DNA of 64,000 nucleotides from Aliiglaciecola sp. M165 (GTDB lineage Bacteria > Pseudomonadota > Gammaproteobacteria > Enterobacterales > Alteromonadaceae), in assembly GCF_007197995.1 (NCBI RefSeq), contig NZ_VKKH01000003.1:62001-126000 (forward strand), in the 5' to 3' direction. Shown here piece after piece: positions 10,836-20,500 of this stretch. The number at the start of each line of letters is the position of its first letter. Position 1 is the first letter of the stretch. The notes below the pieces were generated by a model, which saw only the letters and a program-made list of their open reading frames with translations, did not search any database and was not told where the DNA came from. The position numbers were made by a program, and so were the translations under genes.

Positions 10836-10853
10836 ATTGTAAGCGCTTACAAT
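10836..10853. promoter_or_regulatory. Perfect 18-bp palindrome, probable LacI-family operator
   Basis: ATTGTAAGCGCTTACAAT is a perfect palindrome with the central GCGC typical of sites bound by LacI-family sugar regulators in gammaproteobacteria (consensus-like TGTAAGCGCTTACA). It ends 31 bases before the preferred ATG (10885) of the Kelch/DUF5060 gene and would repress its transcription. No LacI-family gene lies in this window, so the regulator is encoded elsewhere. Confidence 0.75.
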
Positions 10854-10884
10854 GGTTATAAATTTCTTTGTAGGTTTTGATAAA

Positions 10885-13710
10885 ATGCGTTGTTTTTTGC
10901 AAGTACTATTAATTGTTAGCTCTTTCGTTGTGACTAGCTGTCATATAAATAATGTCGTCCCGGTAGAAAAGCCATCATCGGCGTGGAAAGAGTTAAAAGT
11001 GATAGGAGCGCCTCATGCTCGCCACGAAGCAGGTTTTACCACAATAGGTGGTAAACTATATTTAATGGGCGGGCGAGGAATCAAACCTACCAGTATTTTT
11101 GATCCTAAGACGAATAGCTGGTCCGAAGGAGCTACCCCTCCAATTGAGCTGCATCATTTCCAACCTGTCCCCTACAACGGCAAAATATACATTGTGGGGG
11201 CAATGACAGGCCCTTGGCCCAATGAAACGCCTGTCGGGAAGGTGTTAGTTTATGATCCAAAAGAAGACAATTTTGAGTGGGGAGATGACATTCCAGAGCA
11301 TCGTCAAAGGGGAAGTGCAGGCGCAATAGCATTTGATGACAAGATTTATATTGTTGGTGGAATTGTAAATGGTCACCTGGATGGTTATAAGCCTTGGTTG
11401 GATGAATATGATCCGCAAACAGGTGAATGGTCAGTACTGCCCGACGCACCTCATGCAAGAGATCATTTTCAGGCAGCGTTATATGAAAATAAACTCTATG
11501 CATTTGGCGGTAGGACGACATCCAAAAAAACACAACAAGATATTTCACTGACCATAGCACATGGCAATGTATATGATTTTGCTAAACAACTTTGGCTTGT
11601 ACCGACTACCCTTGATGAAATCCCCACCCAACGTGCTGGCACATCTGCACTGGTATGGCAGAACCAGCTAATAGTAATAGGTGGCGAAAGTGACGAACAA
11701 ATAATGGCTCACAATGAGGTAGAAGCATTCGATTTAAACAAACGTACATGGACAAAATGGCCGGCTCTAAATCTTGGACGACATGGAACAGGTGCGGCAA
11801 TTATCGATGGTTATGTTTATACCGCTTCAGGAGCAGGAAACCGCGGTGGTGAACCAGAGTTACTCTCAGTTGAACGGCTTCAACTGCCAGCAAAGGCAAT
11901 AAAAATCAGTCAAAAACCACCCGCCCCTTCAATACCTATTTACCGTCAATGGCATACCGTCACATTAAATTTTGATGGCCCAAATGTTTCTGAAACTGAT
12001 GCCTACAACCCCTTTTTACACTATAAATTATGGGTAAAATTCAGACATTTGCATAGTCAACAAAGCTTCACTGTCCCCGGCTATTATGCCGCTGACGGGA
12101 ACGCTGCTGAAACAAGCGCAATGTCGGGTGATCTTTGGCAAGTAAAATTCAACCCACCCAAACAAGGTGAATGGGAATATGAAGCAACCTTGTACTCTGC
12201 AGAAAATATCGCCATAAAGGTGCCCGACGATGCCACGCCAACGATAAACCTGTCAGATGCTATAGGCAGTTTTCTAGTTACTCCGACTGATAAACAAGGC
12301 AATGATTTTCGAGCGAATGGTCGATTAATTGCGAAAAATAGCCATTTCATGTTTGAAAACACTGGCAAACATTGGCTGAAGGTCGGCGCAAATAGTCCTG
12401 AAAATTTATTGGGGTACACCGACTTCGATAATACCTATGTCATACCTGCAAAAGCCCGCGAGGGTGAAGCCGCACCTAACAAGTCTCTTCACCAATACAC
12501 CGAACATTTATCAGACTGGGTTGAAGGAGATCCCCAATGGGGAGACAAAAAAGGACGTTCACTCATTGGTGCAATAAATTATTTGTCATCTCAAGGCATG
12601 AATTCAGTGTATTTTCTCACTATGAATATTCTTGGCGATGGCAAAGATGTGTGGCCCTATCTCGATCACAAAGACTTTACTCGATTCGACGTGAGTAAAC
12701 TCGCTCAATGGGAAGTGCTATTCGAACATATGCAACAAAAAGGCATTTTACTGCATATGGTTGTTCAAGAAACAGAAAACGAAATGCTATTAGACAAAGG
12801 TGACACAGGGCCACTTAGAAAACTTTACTTTAATGAACTCATAGCTAGGTTTGGGCACCATTTAGGGCTTGTGTGGAATTTAGGTGAAGAGAATGGATTT
12901 GCAGATTGGACACCCAATGCTCAAAATACCGCGCAACGAAAAGCTATGTCTAGCTACTTAAAGCAACAGGATCCTTTTAATCACCCAGTTCTTCTGCACA
13001 CCCACTCTCACGAACCAACTCGAGGAGATATTCTAAATCCGCTATTGGGTTTTAAGGATATTGATGGTCTCTCTCTTCAAGTGGACAATCGAAAGCAGGT
13101 ATACGATGTGATCCAATATTGGACACATGCTTCAATCCAGGCACAGCACCCTTGGCTAATCACAATGGACGAAATTGGTATGTGGCATACAGGTGCCCTA
13201 CCCGATTCATTGGACAGCGCGCATCATTCTTTGCAAAAACATGTTTTGTGGGGCGGGTTATTAAGTGGTGCTGCAGGCGTTGAATGGTATTTTGGCGCTA
13301 AGCACCCGCATAACGACCTCACTTCTGAAGATTGGCGACAAAGAGATAACCTTTGGAGGTTGACGAAAATTGCCAAACAGTTTTTTGAGGCAGAGGTTGC
13401 GTTCTGGAACAGGAAACCCTGTAATGCAAATACTAATGCTGACACAAAGACACTGTGTGCAAACTTTGATGGGACCTTTGTTATCTATCTAGATCAAAAA
13501 CGAACGCTTCCTGACAATCTATTTAAAGAGGCCAGCAAAGGGACTTATGATATTTTCTGGTTCGATCCTGCAGAAGGAGGAGCGCTTCAAAGAGGAAATA
13601 ATGAAAAGTTATTGCTAAATGAAGCACCGCTAAATCTGGGAAGTGCCCCTAAACCAGCTGATCAGGACTGGGTAGTTATGCTTAAAAAGCGCTCACTAAA
13701 TCAAAACTAG
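10885..13710 (+). CDS. Kelch-repeat plus DUF5060 glycoside hydrolase-like lipoprotein
   Basis: 941 residues from the ATG at 10885, which gives a lipoprotein signal (hydrophobic core then SFVVTSC). An upstream ATG at 10852 touches the operator and is less likely. Residues about 40-340 hold six Kelch blades (KLYLMGGRG, KIYIVGGIV, KLYAFGGRT, QLIVIGGES). Residues about 360-470 resemble DUF5060. The rest (about 490-860) looks like a clan GH-A TIM barrel with candidate acidic residues in NLGEENG and TMDEIG. It is probably a surface or periplasmic enzyme on marine polysaccharide; the substrate is unknown. The single-gene unit sits among housekeeping genes behind a LacI-type site, suggesting insertion of a sugar-regulated accessory gene. 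Confidence 0.75.
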   Translation: MRCFLQVLLIVSSFVVTSCHINNVVPVEKPSSAWKELKVIGAPHARHEAGFTTIGGKLYLMGGRGIKPTSIFDPKTNSWSEGATPPIELHHFQPVPYNGKIYIVGAMTGPWPNETPVGKVLVYDPKEDNFEWGDDIPEHRQRGSAGAIAFDDKIYIVGGIVNGHLDGYKPWLDEYDPQTGEWSVLPDAPHARDHFQAALYENKLYAFGGRTTSKKTQQDISLTIAHGNVYDFAKQLWLVPTTLDEIPTQRAGTSALVWQNQLIVIGGESDEQIMAHNEVEAFDLNKRTWTKWPALNLGRHGTGAAIIDGYVYTASGAGNRGGEPELLSVERLQLPAKAIKISQKPPAPSIPIYRQWHTVTLNFDGPNVSETDAYNPFLHYKLWVKFRHLHSQQSFTVPGYYAADGNAAETSAMSGDLWQVKFNPPKQGEWEYEATLYSAENIAIKVPDDATPTINLSDAIGSFLVTPTDKQGNDFRANGRLIAKNSHFMFENTGKHWLKVGANSPENLLGYTDFDNTYVIPAKAREGEAAPNKSLHQYTEHLSDWVEGDPQWGDKKGRSLIGAINYLSSQGMNSVYFLTMNILGDGKDVWPYLDHKDFTRFDVSKLAQWEVLFEHMQQKGILLHMVVQETENEMLLDKGDTGPLRKLYFNELIARFGHHLGLVWNLGEENGFADWTPNAQNTAQRKAMSSYLKQQDPFNHPVLLHTHSHEPTRGDILNPLLGFKDIDGLSLQVDNRKQVYDVIQYWTHASIQAQHPWLITMDEIGMWHTGALPDSLDSAHHSLQKHVLWGGLLSGAAGVEWYFGAKHPHNDLTSEDWRQRDNLWRLTKIAKQFFEAEVAFWNRKPCNANTNADTKTLCANFDGTFVIYLDQKRTLPDNLFKEASKGTYDIFWFDPAEGGALQRGNNEKLLLNEAPLNLGSAPKPADQDWVVMLKKRSLNQN

Positions 13711-13732
13711 AGTTTGATGCTCAGGCGCTTTT
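13684..13732. terminator. Nested hairpin between convergent genes
   Basis: Outer stem AAAAAGCGC (13684-13692) with GCGCTTTTT (about 13724-13732) and an inner ATCAAA/TTTGAT stem. A T-run follows on the plus strand. It spans the stop of the Kelch gene and the end of the convergent YjbR gene. Confidence 0.5.
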
Positions 13733-14089
13733 TTGTTCCCAAGGGATATGTTGTGACACTTTTTTAGGTAGGGATTTAACCACTAGCGAAAAAGAATTGT
13801 CTATCATGCGTTCAATCTCGCCCTGTGGGATAGTTCCATCTAAACAAACTGTGTTCCAGTGTTTTTTGTTCATGTGGTAACCAGGAATGACCGCCTTGAA
13901 CAGATCTCTAAGCATTAGTGCTTCGTGAGGATCACATTTCAGGTTCATTCTTCCCTCCGCTTCATCCTCGGCCAAAGTGGCGAACATTTTTCCTTTGATT
14001 TTAAAGACCATTACATCAGGCCCAAATGGGTAGGTTTCTTCACTGAACGGCAAACCCAGTAAATAATCTTTTGCAGATCCAATTTTCAT
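13721..14089 (-). CDS. MmcQ/YjbR family protein
   Basis: 122 residues. Small alpha/beta protein of the YjbR (CyaY-like fold) family: N-terminal DYLLGLPFSEETYPFGPDVMVFKIKGKMFA, the NLKCDP motif, and PGYHMNKKHWNTV, all family signatures. Often annotated as DNA-binding, although the role is not established. Probably single-gene transcription; convergent with the Kelch gene. Confidence 0.85.
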   Translation of the reverse strand: MKIGSAKDYLLGLPFSEETYPFGPDVMVFKIKGKMFATLAEDEAEGRMNLKCDPHEALMLRDLFKAVIPGYHMNKKHWNTVCLDGTIPQGEIERMIDNSFSLVVKSLPKKVSQHIPWEQKSA

Positions 14090-14232
14090 AAAAATCCACC
14101 ATACGAAGTAATATTAATTAAGATAGCAAATCTGGTCCGCATTTTTTAAAGTACAAAAATTATTGATCTATAGCAATTCACGAGTGTTTTGCTGAACTAT
14201 GATATACCAGAGAATTGTGCGAAGGGAGCGAT

Positions 14233-14505
14233 ATGAAAATACTCATCTTAATATTAGCGTTGTTATGGTTAACTGGATGCGCTGACGCTGTGACATTTGA
14301 GCAAGCGGCGACGATTAAACCCGTTGGCTTCTGGTACGGGTTGTGGCATGGCTTTATTTTTCCCGTAGCTTGGATATTGTCTCTATTTATGGATGAAGTA
14401 GCCGTTTACGCGATCTACAACAGTGGCGGTTGGTATGACTCAGGGTTCTTTTTAGGATTGGGAGGCTTATCTGGTGTAGGATTCTTGCATAAAGATAGTG
14501 ATTAA
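14233..14505 (+). CDS. Small conserved lipoprotein of unknown function
   Basis: 90 residues from the ATG at 14233, preceded by AAGGGAG. An N-terminal lipoprotein signal (LLWLTGC, Cys about 16) is followed by FEQAATIKPVGFWYGLWHGFIFPVAWILSLF, a second hydrophobic stretch, and a Gly-rich C-terminus (YNSGGWYDSGFFLGLGGL). I recognise this as a recurrent hypothetical family but know no function. Confidence 0.7.
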   Translation: MKILILILALLWLTGCADAVTFEQAATIKPVGFWYGLWHGFIFPVAWILSLFMDEVAVYAIYNSGGWYDSGFFLGLGGLSGVGFLHKDSD

Positions 14506-14560
14506 CCTGCATTTAGATAAAACAAGATACCAATAAAAACCATTTACCTTTTAAAAATGA

Positions 14561-14584
14561 AAAGCCCAGCAATTGCTGGGCTTT
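14561..14584 (-). terminator. Terminator of the secG-tRNA-Leu transcript
   Basis: Perfect 10-bp stem AAAGCCCAGC / GCTGGGCTTT with an AATT loop, followed on the minus strand by TTCATTTTT. Located just after tRNA-Leu, where rimP-nusA would normally follow, so the transcript ends here. Confidence 0.85.
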
Positions 14585-14591
14585 ATTGAAT

Positions 14592-14676
14592 TGGTGCGGA
14601 TGGAGAGACTCGAACTCTCACGGCCGAAGCCACAGCCCCCTCAAGGCTGCGTGTCTACCAATTCCACCACATCCGC
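14592..14676 (-). tRNA. tRNA-Leu (anticodon GAG)
   Basis: 85 bases with encoded CCA. Acceptor GCGGATG pairs with the 3' arm; D-loop, anticodon stem CAGCC/GGCTG with loop TTGAGGG (GAG anticodon), a long variable arm typical of tRNA-Leu, and T-arm GTTCGAGTC. Its position directly downstream of secG equals leuU of E. coli. Confidence 0.96.
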
Positions 14677-14692
14677 AAAATCTTAATTTAAC

Positions 14693-15046
14693 TTAGTTTG
14701 GAATATCGCCAGCAGGTTCCTGATTCTCAGTTGCCGGAACATCTGTGTCAACAGGCTGTTCAATTCCAGGAATACCAAGCGTTTCAAACTCATCGATGGC
14801 TTTCTCTTTATCAGCCGTTTGATTTCCTAAAATTAGGCTTATCACAAAAAACAACGTAGCCAAAATAGCAGTTGTTCTAGTCATAAAGTTTCCAGATCCG
14901 GTTGAGCCAAAAACGGTATTAGAACCGCCACCACCAAAAGATGCGCCCATGTCTGCGCCTTTCCCTTGTTGGATTAGCACCATACCAATCAACATTAAGG
15001 CAACGATCAAATACACTACAATTAAAATTTCGTAAAAATACGTCAT
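14693..15046 (-). CDS. secG: Protein translocase subunit SecG
   Basis: 117 residues. Small two-helix subunit of SecYEG: first membrane segment about 5-25, the conserved MVLIQQGKGADMGASFGGG loop, the GSTGSGNFMTRTTA turn, second segment about 57-75, then an acidic, Pro-rich tail. Lies between tpiA and tRNA-Leu as is normal for Alteromonadales and Pseudomonas. Confidence 0.95.
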   Translation of the reverse strand: MTYFYEILIVVYLIVALMLIGMVLIQQGKGADMGASFGGGGSNTVFGSTGSGNFMTRTTAILATLFFVISLILGNQTADKEKAIDEFETLGIPGIEQPVDTDVPATENQEPAGDIPN

Positions 15047-15055
15047 GTTATATCT

Positions 15056-15802
15056 CTAACTTTTTGCTGCTAAGCAAATATTCAAAAATTCCTGTGGATC
15101 CAAACTGGCTCCACCTATCAACCCGCCATCAATATCAGGTTGTGAAAACAATTCTTTGGCATTAGCGGCTTTCACGCTGCCACCATACAAAATACGAAGA
15201 CCTTGAGCGACTTCGCTATTTAATCCCGCTAAATGTTGGCGAATAAACTTATGCACTTCTTGAGCTTGTTCTGGACTTGCTGTTTTGCCTGTCCCAATCG
15301 CCCAAACAGGTTCGTAAGCTACAACCATATGGGCAAATTGTGTTATTCCAACCAACGCAATAACTTTATCCAATTGCGCCGCGATGCACTTCAAAAAATC
15401 ACCACTCTCACGAATGGCTTCAGTTTCACCGACGCAAAGAACCGGTATTATTTTATTCTCTAGTGCCGCCTGAACTTTTAAAGCAACGACATCGTCAGAT
15501 TCACCGTTATCTTGTCGACGCTCTGAATGCCCAATCAACACATATTGGCAGCCAACTTCAGCTAACATAGTCGCTGACACTTCACCTGTATGTGCTCCTT
15601 TTGCAAATTGACTCAGATTTTGAGCCCCTTTAGCAAATGAATCGCTACTTAAACTGCTAAGGTATGGAAACGGTGGACATATTAGAATGTCAACATTTTC
15701 AATAGAAGTGGCACCGAATGTTTGTTGCATTTTCTCTGCAAGTTCAACATCGCCATTCATTTTCCAGTTACCCGCCACGAGTGGCATTCTTTGACTTTGC
15801 AC
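15056..15802 (-). CDS. tpiA: Triosephosphate isomerase
   Basis: 248 residues. Interconverts dihydroxyacetone phosphate and glyceraldehyde 3-phosphate. GNWKMNG with the catalytic Lys, GHSERRQ with the catalytic His, AYEPVWAIGTGK with the catalytic Glu, and the phosphate-binding YGGSVKAAN and GGASL loops. Start chosen as GTG 15802 with GGGAG upstream; an ATG at 15787 (MPLVAGNWK) is the alternative and lines up with E. coli TpiA. Stop is 9 bases before secG. Confidence 0.96.
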   Translation of the reverse strand: MQSQRMPLVAGNWKMNGDVELAEKMQQTFGATSIENVDILICPPFPYLSSLSSDSFAKGAQNLSQFAKGAHTGEVSATMLAEVGCQYVLIGHSERRQDNGESDDVVALKVQAALENKIIPVLCVGETEAIRESGDFLKCIAAQLDKVIALVGITQFAHMVVAYEPVWAIGTGKTASPEQAQEVHKFIRQHLAGLNSEVAQGLRILYGGSVKAANAKELFSQPDIDGGLIGGASLDPQEFLNICLAAKS

Positions 15803-15899
15803 TTCTTACTCCCTTAGCCCGGTGAAAAAGCGGGCGAGATATTAACTAACCCGCTGTCAATATACAAGTAGCGAGGCCACTTTTATTCAATATGCGTTA

Positions 15900-17240
15900 T
15901 TAGCTGCATAATTTACGAACAGCTTCTGCAATATGTTCTGCCCACTGTAACGAATCAGCTTGTTTCTCTGCCTCAACCATTACTCTGATTAATGGTTCGG
16001 TTCCGCTTTTACGCAACAAAACACGGCCACTTTTTCCAAGCTTGTCTTCGGCCTCTAATACGGCAGTTTTAACAGATTCATCTTCGACGGGATCCTGACC
16101 TTCGCTGAAACGTACATTAATTAGCGTTTGCGGATACATATCCATCCCCTGACATAATTCGTGCAAGGTCATATCTGCTCGTAGCATTGCCGTTAGAACT
16201 TGTAGTCCGGCCACAATACCATCGCCCGTCGAGGTAACATTAAGATTCAACACATGCCCTGAATTTTCACCACCGATTGACCAACCTCGCTCTTGCAATA
16301 GCTCCATAACATATCTATCGCCGACTTTACTACGTACAAAGGCAACACCAAGTTTGTTAAGCGCAATCTCCAAACCAAGATTACTCATTAAAGTTCCGAC
16401 AACACCGCCGTTCAAACGTCCAGATTTAAGAGAATCTCTAGCAATGATATAAATTAGTTGATCTCCGTCAACCACATTACCTTTGTGGTCCACCATCATG
16501 ATACGGTCGCCATCACCATCAAGAGCAAATCCCAAGTCCGCTTTATGCTCAAGCACAGCATCTCGAATAGCTTTCATCGAGGTTGCACCCACTTGATGGT
16601 TTATATTTAAACCGTCTGGCTCTGTCCCGATTTCAATCACTTCCGCGCCAAGCTCAGAAAGCACATTGGGGGCAATGTGATATGTCGCGCCGTGCGCACA
16701 ATCGACAACAATTTTCAGACTTTTCAAATTTAATTCTGACGGAAAAGTGCCTTTACAAAATTCGATATAACGACCAGCGGCATCTTCTATTCGATATGCT
16801 TTGCCTAATTTGTTGGATTCCACACAGTGCATGGGTTGATCCATTTGTTTTTCAATTGCTAGTTCTATTTCGTCATCTAACTTGTAACCGTTTGATGAAA
16901 AGAATTTAATACCATTGTCATAAAAAGGGTTATGGGAAGCACTGATAACGATACCAGCTTCAGAACGAAAGGTTTTAGTAAGATAGGCAATAGCTGGTGT
17001 TGGCATGGGTCCCAACAAACCTATGTTAATACCCGCAGCAGACAAGCCTGCTTCTAAACAAGACTCTAACATGTAGCCAGAGATTCGAGTGTCTTTACCA
17101 ATAAGTACTTTATTGGTGCCTTGACCTGCAAGCACTTTGCCCGCTGCCCAGCCGAGTTTAGTTACAAATTCAGGGTGAATAACACTTTCACCTACTTTGC
17201 CACGTATACCATCAGTTCCGAAATATTTTCTTGAGCCCAT
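15900..17240 (-). CDS. glmM: Phosphoglucosamine mutase
   Basis: 446 residues. Converts glucosamine-6-P to glucosamine-1-P for UDP-GlcNAc, peptidoglycan and LPS. N-terminal [10 protein letters not shown], phosphoserine loop [12 protein letters not shown] (Ser about 102), metal-binding loop DGDGDRIMM, sugar-binding GGENSGH, and phosphate-binding [12 protein letters not shown] near the C-terminus. Twelve bases downstream of folP, forming the usual folP-glmM pair. Confidence 0.97.
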   Translation of the reverse strand: MGSRKYFGTDGIRGKVGESVIHPEFVTKLGWAAGKVLAGQGTNKVLIGKDTRISGYMLESCLEAGLSAAGINIGLLGPMPTPAIAYLTKTFRSEAGIVISASHNPFYDNGIKFFSSNGYKLDDEIELAIEKQMDQPMHCVESNKLGKAYRIEDAAGRYIEFCKGTFPSELNLKSLKIVVDCAHGATYHIAPNVLSELGAEVIEIGTEPDGLNINHQVGATSMKAIRDAVLEHKADLGFALDGDGDRIMMVDHKGNVVDGDQLIYIIARDSLKSGRLNGGVVGTLMSNLGLEIALNKLGVAFVRSKVGDRYVMELLQERGWSIGGENSGHVLNLNVTSTGDGIVAGLQVLTAMLRADMTLHELCQGMDMYPQTLINVRFSEGQDPVEDESVKTAVLEAEDKLGKSGRVLLRKSGTEPLIRVMVEAEKQADSLQWAEHIAEAVRKLCS

Positions 17241-17252
17241 TTATATTTGTCC

Positions 17253-18086
17253 TTATTTGTACTCAAAATCTGTACGCATTGCCGACACAATTTTCAGCGC
17301 ATCGACGGTTTCTTTAACATCATGCACGCGATGGATTTGCGCGCCTTTAATACAGGCAATGGTTGCCGCAGCAATACTCCCTGCCTGTCTATCGTTAACG
17401 TCTCGTTTTAGCACGTTCCCTATCATTGATTTTCGCGACATGCCTACTAGCAAAGGGATCTTCAATGAATGTAATTCTTCTAACCTATCAAGTAACTGGT
17501 AATTATGCGACAAGGTTTTGCCAAAGCCAAATCCGGGATCAATTAAAATTTGAGTTCGACTGATACCAGCCGCTTCACAAGCCGCTACACGCTCAGCTAA
17601 AAATGCGGCGACATCATCGACAACATCATGGTAATGCGGGGAAACTTGCATACTACGAGGTTGTCCTTGCATATGCATTAGGCAAACATTTGCTCCGGTG
17701 CTAGCGGCAACCTGTAAAGCGTCATCTTCTTGCAGAGCTCGAACGTCGTTAATTAGAGCTGCACCAGCAGCCACGGCCTCTAGCATTACTTGAGGTTTAC
17801 TCGTATCGATCGATACAATAGTGTCAAAAGTTGAACTTATAGACTCAACAGCAGGTATTGTTCTGTCTAATTCTTCTTGCAATGAAACTGGTTTTGCACC
17901 CGGCCTTGTTGACTCGCCACCGATGTCAATAAAATGAGCACCATCTTTAATCATTTTTTCTGCCTGACGCAGTGCATGTTCTTTTTGATAGAACTGGCCG
18001 CCGTCGGAGAAAGAGTCAGGAGTGACGTTGAGGATCCCCATAACTCGGGGAACCGATAAATCTAGATTTACACTTTTAAACTGCAT
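17253..18086 (-). CDS. folP: Dihydropteroate synthase
   Basis: 277 residues. Joins p-aminobenzoate and dihydropterin pyrophosphate in folate synthesis; sulfonamide target. MGILNVTPDSFSDGG near 15-29, DIGGESTRPGA near 55, DPGFGFGK near 183 and the SRKS(MIG) motif near 219 are all present. Upstream of glmM and downstream of the ftsH terminator. Confidence 0.96.
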   Translation of the reverse strand: MQFKSVNLDLSVPRVMGILNVTPDSFSDGGQFYQKEHALRQAEKMIKDGAHFIDIGGESTRPGAKPVSLQEELDRTIPAVESISSTFDTIVSIDTSKPQVMLEAVAAGAALINDVRALQEDDALQVAASTGANVCLMHMQGQPRSMQVSPHYHDVVDDVAAFLAERVAACEAAGISRTQILIDPGFGFGKTLSHNYQLLDRLEELHSLKIPLLVGMSRKSMIGNVLKRDVNDRQAGSIAAATIACIKGAQIHRVHDVKETVDALKIVSAMRTDFEYK

Positions 18087-18132
18087 AATTGACCATGTTT
18101 TTTCGTAAAACCCAGCTTTTTAAAAAAGCAAA

Positions 18133-18162
18133 AGGGTCGGTTCAGTTACCTGAATCGACCCT
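18133..18162 (-). terminator. Terminator between ftsH and folP
   Basis: 13-bp stem (AGGGTCGGTTCAG / CTGAATCGACCCT, one G-T pair) with a 4-base loop, followed on the minus strand by TTTTGCTTTTTTA. Lies 19 bases after the ftsH stop, so folP-glmM must have its own promoter or depend on read-through. Confidence 0.8.
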
Positions 18163-18180
18163 AATCTTTGTGTTGATCTA

Positions 18181-20115
18181 TTAGCTGGTGATATCGCCTG
18201 GCTTGCCAACGTTAGTCGGCGCAGAAGGTTTATCGTCTTCACTAGTAACCGATTCACCGCCTTTAGGCTTATCATTCGGCCCCTGATCCCGGCTGTCCCA
18301 ATCTGCAGGTTGTCTAACAGGTCTGCGCTCCATTAAATCATCGATTTGTTTTGCATCTATGGTTTCATACTTCATTAGCGCGTCTTTCATCGCATGAAGA
18401 ATATCCATATTGTCCTTGAGGATCTGCTCTGCACGGTCGTAATTACGGTCAATAATCGCCTTAATTTCTGCATCGATGGCTCGAGCGGTATCGTCTGACA
18501 TGTGTTTTGCCTTTGACATACTGCGTCCTAAGAAGACTTCACCCTCTTCTTCAGAGTATAGCATCGGCCCCATTTTATTTGACAAGCCCCATTGAGTGAC
18601 CATTTTACGCGCGATATCAGTGGCTCTTTCGATATCATTAGACGCTCCGGTCGTGACACCCTCTTCGCCCAATGTTATCGCTTCTGCGATCCTTCCACCA
18701 AAAAGACTAGAAATCATGCTTTCGAGGTGTTGTTTACTATGGCTGTATTTGTCCTGTTCAGGGAGATACATCGTCACACCCAAGGCTCGACCTCGTGGAA
18801 TAATAGAAACCTTATAAACTGGATCGTGCTCAGGTACTAAGCGACCTACAATCGCGTGGCCAGCTTCGTGATAAGCGGTATTGGTTTTTTCTTCTTCAGA
18901 CATCACCATAGACTTACGCTCAGCGCCCATCATGATTTTGTCTTTTGCTTTGTCGAACTCTTCCATCGACACAACTCGTTTACTCGAACGTGCGGCAAAC
19001 AAAGCCGCTTCATTTACAAGGTTGGCTAGATCTGCACCTGAAAATCCAGGTGTTCCTCGAGCAATAACAGAGGCTTCAACATTGTCAGCAATAGGTACTT
19101 TGCGCATGTGTACTTTCAAGATCTGCTCACGACCACGAATATCAGGCAGCCCAACCACGACTTGACGGTCAAAACGGCCAGGTCTCAATAATGCAGGATC
19201 GAGCACGTCAGGTCTGTTGGTAGCAGCAATAACAATAATACCTTCATGACCTTCAAATCCGTCCATTTCAACGAGCATTTGGTTTAGTGTTTGTTCACGT
19301 TCATCATGACCACCACCAAGACCTGCACCACGTTGGCGCCCGACCGCATCAATTTCATCAATAAAGATGATGCATGGCGCTGATTTTTTAGCTTGCTCAA
19401 ACATGTCACGGACACGAGATGCACCAACACCAACAAACATTTCTACAAAATCAGAGCCTGAAATTGTGAAGAAAGGGACTTTAGCTTCGCCAGCGATGGC
19501 CTTAGCAAGTAGGGTTTTACCAGTTCCTGGAGGACCCACCATTAACACGCCTTTTGGAATTTTCCCGCCGAGCTTTTGGAACTTGGTTGGATCACGAAGA
19601 AAGTCAACTAATTCAGACACGTCTTCTTTGGCTTCGTCACATCCAGCAACATCGGCAAAAGTTGTCTTGATTTGATCTTCGCCTAATAAGCGCGCTTTGG
19701 ATTTACCGAAGGACATTGCCCCTCGACCGCCGCCGCCTTGCATTTGACGCATGAAGAAAATCCATACACCAATTAGCAGTAACATGGGGAACCAAGAAAT
19801 AAATATTTGCGACAAGAAAGATTGCTGCTCAGGCGGCTTTCCTTCCACTCTTACACCGTTTTTGATCAGGTCAGACACTAATTGATCATCATGATAAGGA
19901 ATTTGAGTTTCAAATCGGTCGCCATTTGAGGTGATACCCTTAATTTCACCAGTCTGAGGATTAATCGTCGCCTCACGAATGACTTTATTGTTGACGTCAC
20001 GAATAAATTCAGAGTACGCCGTCTGTGTTTGATTTGAATCTCCAGGAGAGAAACTGTTGAACACGGACATCAGTACCACTGCAATGACCAACCAAAGGAT
20101 CAGATTTTTTGCCAT
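18181..20115 (-). CDS. ftsH: ATP-dependent zinc metalloprotease FtsH
   Basis: 644 residues from the ATG at 20115 (MAKNLILW), the same length and N-terminus as the E. coli enzyme. Membrane-anchored AAA+ protease: two membrane segments (about 5-22 and 97-117), Walker A GPPGTGKT near 190, Walker [12 protein letters not shown], second region of homology RPGRFDR, pore motif FVG, and zinc site HEAGH near 413. The tail is hydrophilic. Normally it follows rlmE; here only a decayed rlmE lies upstream. Confidence 0.97.
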   Translation of the reverse strand: MAKNLILWLVIAVVLMSVFNSFSPGDSNQTQTAYSEFIRDVNNKVIREATINPQTGEIKGITSNGDRFETQIPYHDDQLVSDLIKNGVRVEGKPPEQQSFLSQIFISWFPMLLLIGVWIFFMRQMQGGGGRGAMSFGKSKARLLGEDQIKTTFADVAGCDEAKEDVSELVDFLRDPTKFQKLGGKIPKGVLMVGPPGTGKTLLAKAIAGEAKVPFFTISGSDFVEMFVGVGASRVRDMFEQAKKSAPCIIFIDEIDAVGRQRGAGLGGGHDEREQTLNQMLVEMDGFEGHEGIIVIAATNRPDVLDPALLRPGRFDRQVVVGLPDIRGREQILKVHMRKVPIADNVEASVIARGTPGFSGADLANLVNEAALFAARSSKRVVSMEEFDKAKDKIMMGAERKSMVMSEEEKTNTAYHEAGHAIVGRLVPEHDPVYKVSIIPRGRALGVTMYLPEQDKYSHSKQHLESMISSLFGGRIAEAITLGEEGVTTGASNDIERATDIARKMVTQWGLSNKMGPMLYSEEEGEVFLGRSMSKAKHMSDDTARAIDAEIKAIIDRNYDRAEQILKDNMDILHAMKDALMKYETIDAKQIDDLMERRPVRQPADWDSRDQGPNDKPKGGESVTSEDDKPSAPTNVGKPGDITS

Positions 20116-20195
20116 ATCGCTCAACGCTTTAAACCTCTATTAATTAAATTCTGCCAACCGGCATTATTGCCTTTAGTGCAATACCCCAAAGAGTA

Positions 20196-20500
20196 CTACA
20201 GTTTAAACTTGGTAGCCACCAGATATAACCCACTGGGACATACTCTAAATGAACCAAAGATAATTGAATTTGATTCATAATGCGCTTAATCAAGCGCCTT
20301 AAAGTTACTGTCAAAACTCATGTGGTAACCAGCATTTGATTAACCAATTTCGACTTGGTTTGCACTAAAAAGTTCGTCGTCGCAAACACATTCCAATTTT
20401 TAGATTCTCGTGATAAGTCTTAAAACCTACCTGTCTAACTAAACACTTTTTAGTCACTGCTTAATACATACGTCTTTTAACCAGATTCTGTTTAAAAAAA
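20196..20500 (-). pseudogene. rlmE: Decayed rlmE (23S rRNA 2'-O-methyltransferase, ftsJ)
   Basis: No open frame, but two stretches match RlmE in the right order, strand and place. Near the 3' end (20196-20279), a frame ends GSFRVCPSGLYLVATKFKL-stop; beside the family C-terminus (SSRARSREVYLVAT) most differences can be explained by a single base change per codon. Near the 5' end (20419-20460) KKCLVRQVGFK lines up with the family motif KKGLRSRAxFK. Further upstream a shifted frame gives WLKD, like WLKE. The S-adenosylmethionine-binding middle is gone, stop codons and frameshifts occur, and the total is about 300 instead of 630 bases. The comparison uses my knowledge of the family, not an alignment run. 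Confidence 0.7.

Noticed and set aside
10852-10884. Upstream ATG for the Kelch/DUF5060 gene
   Set aside because: It abuts the operator and would put 11 residues ahead of a normal lipoprotein signal; the ATG at 10885 is preferred.
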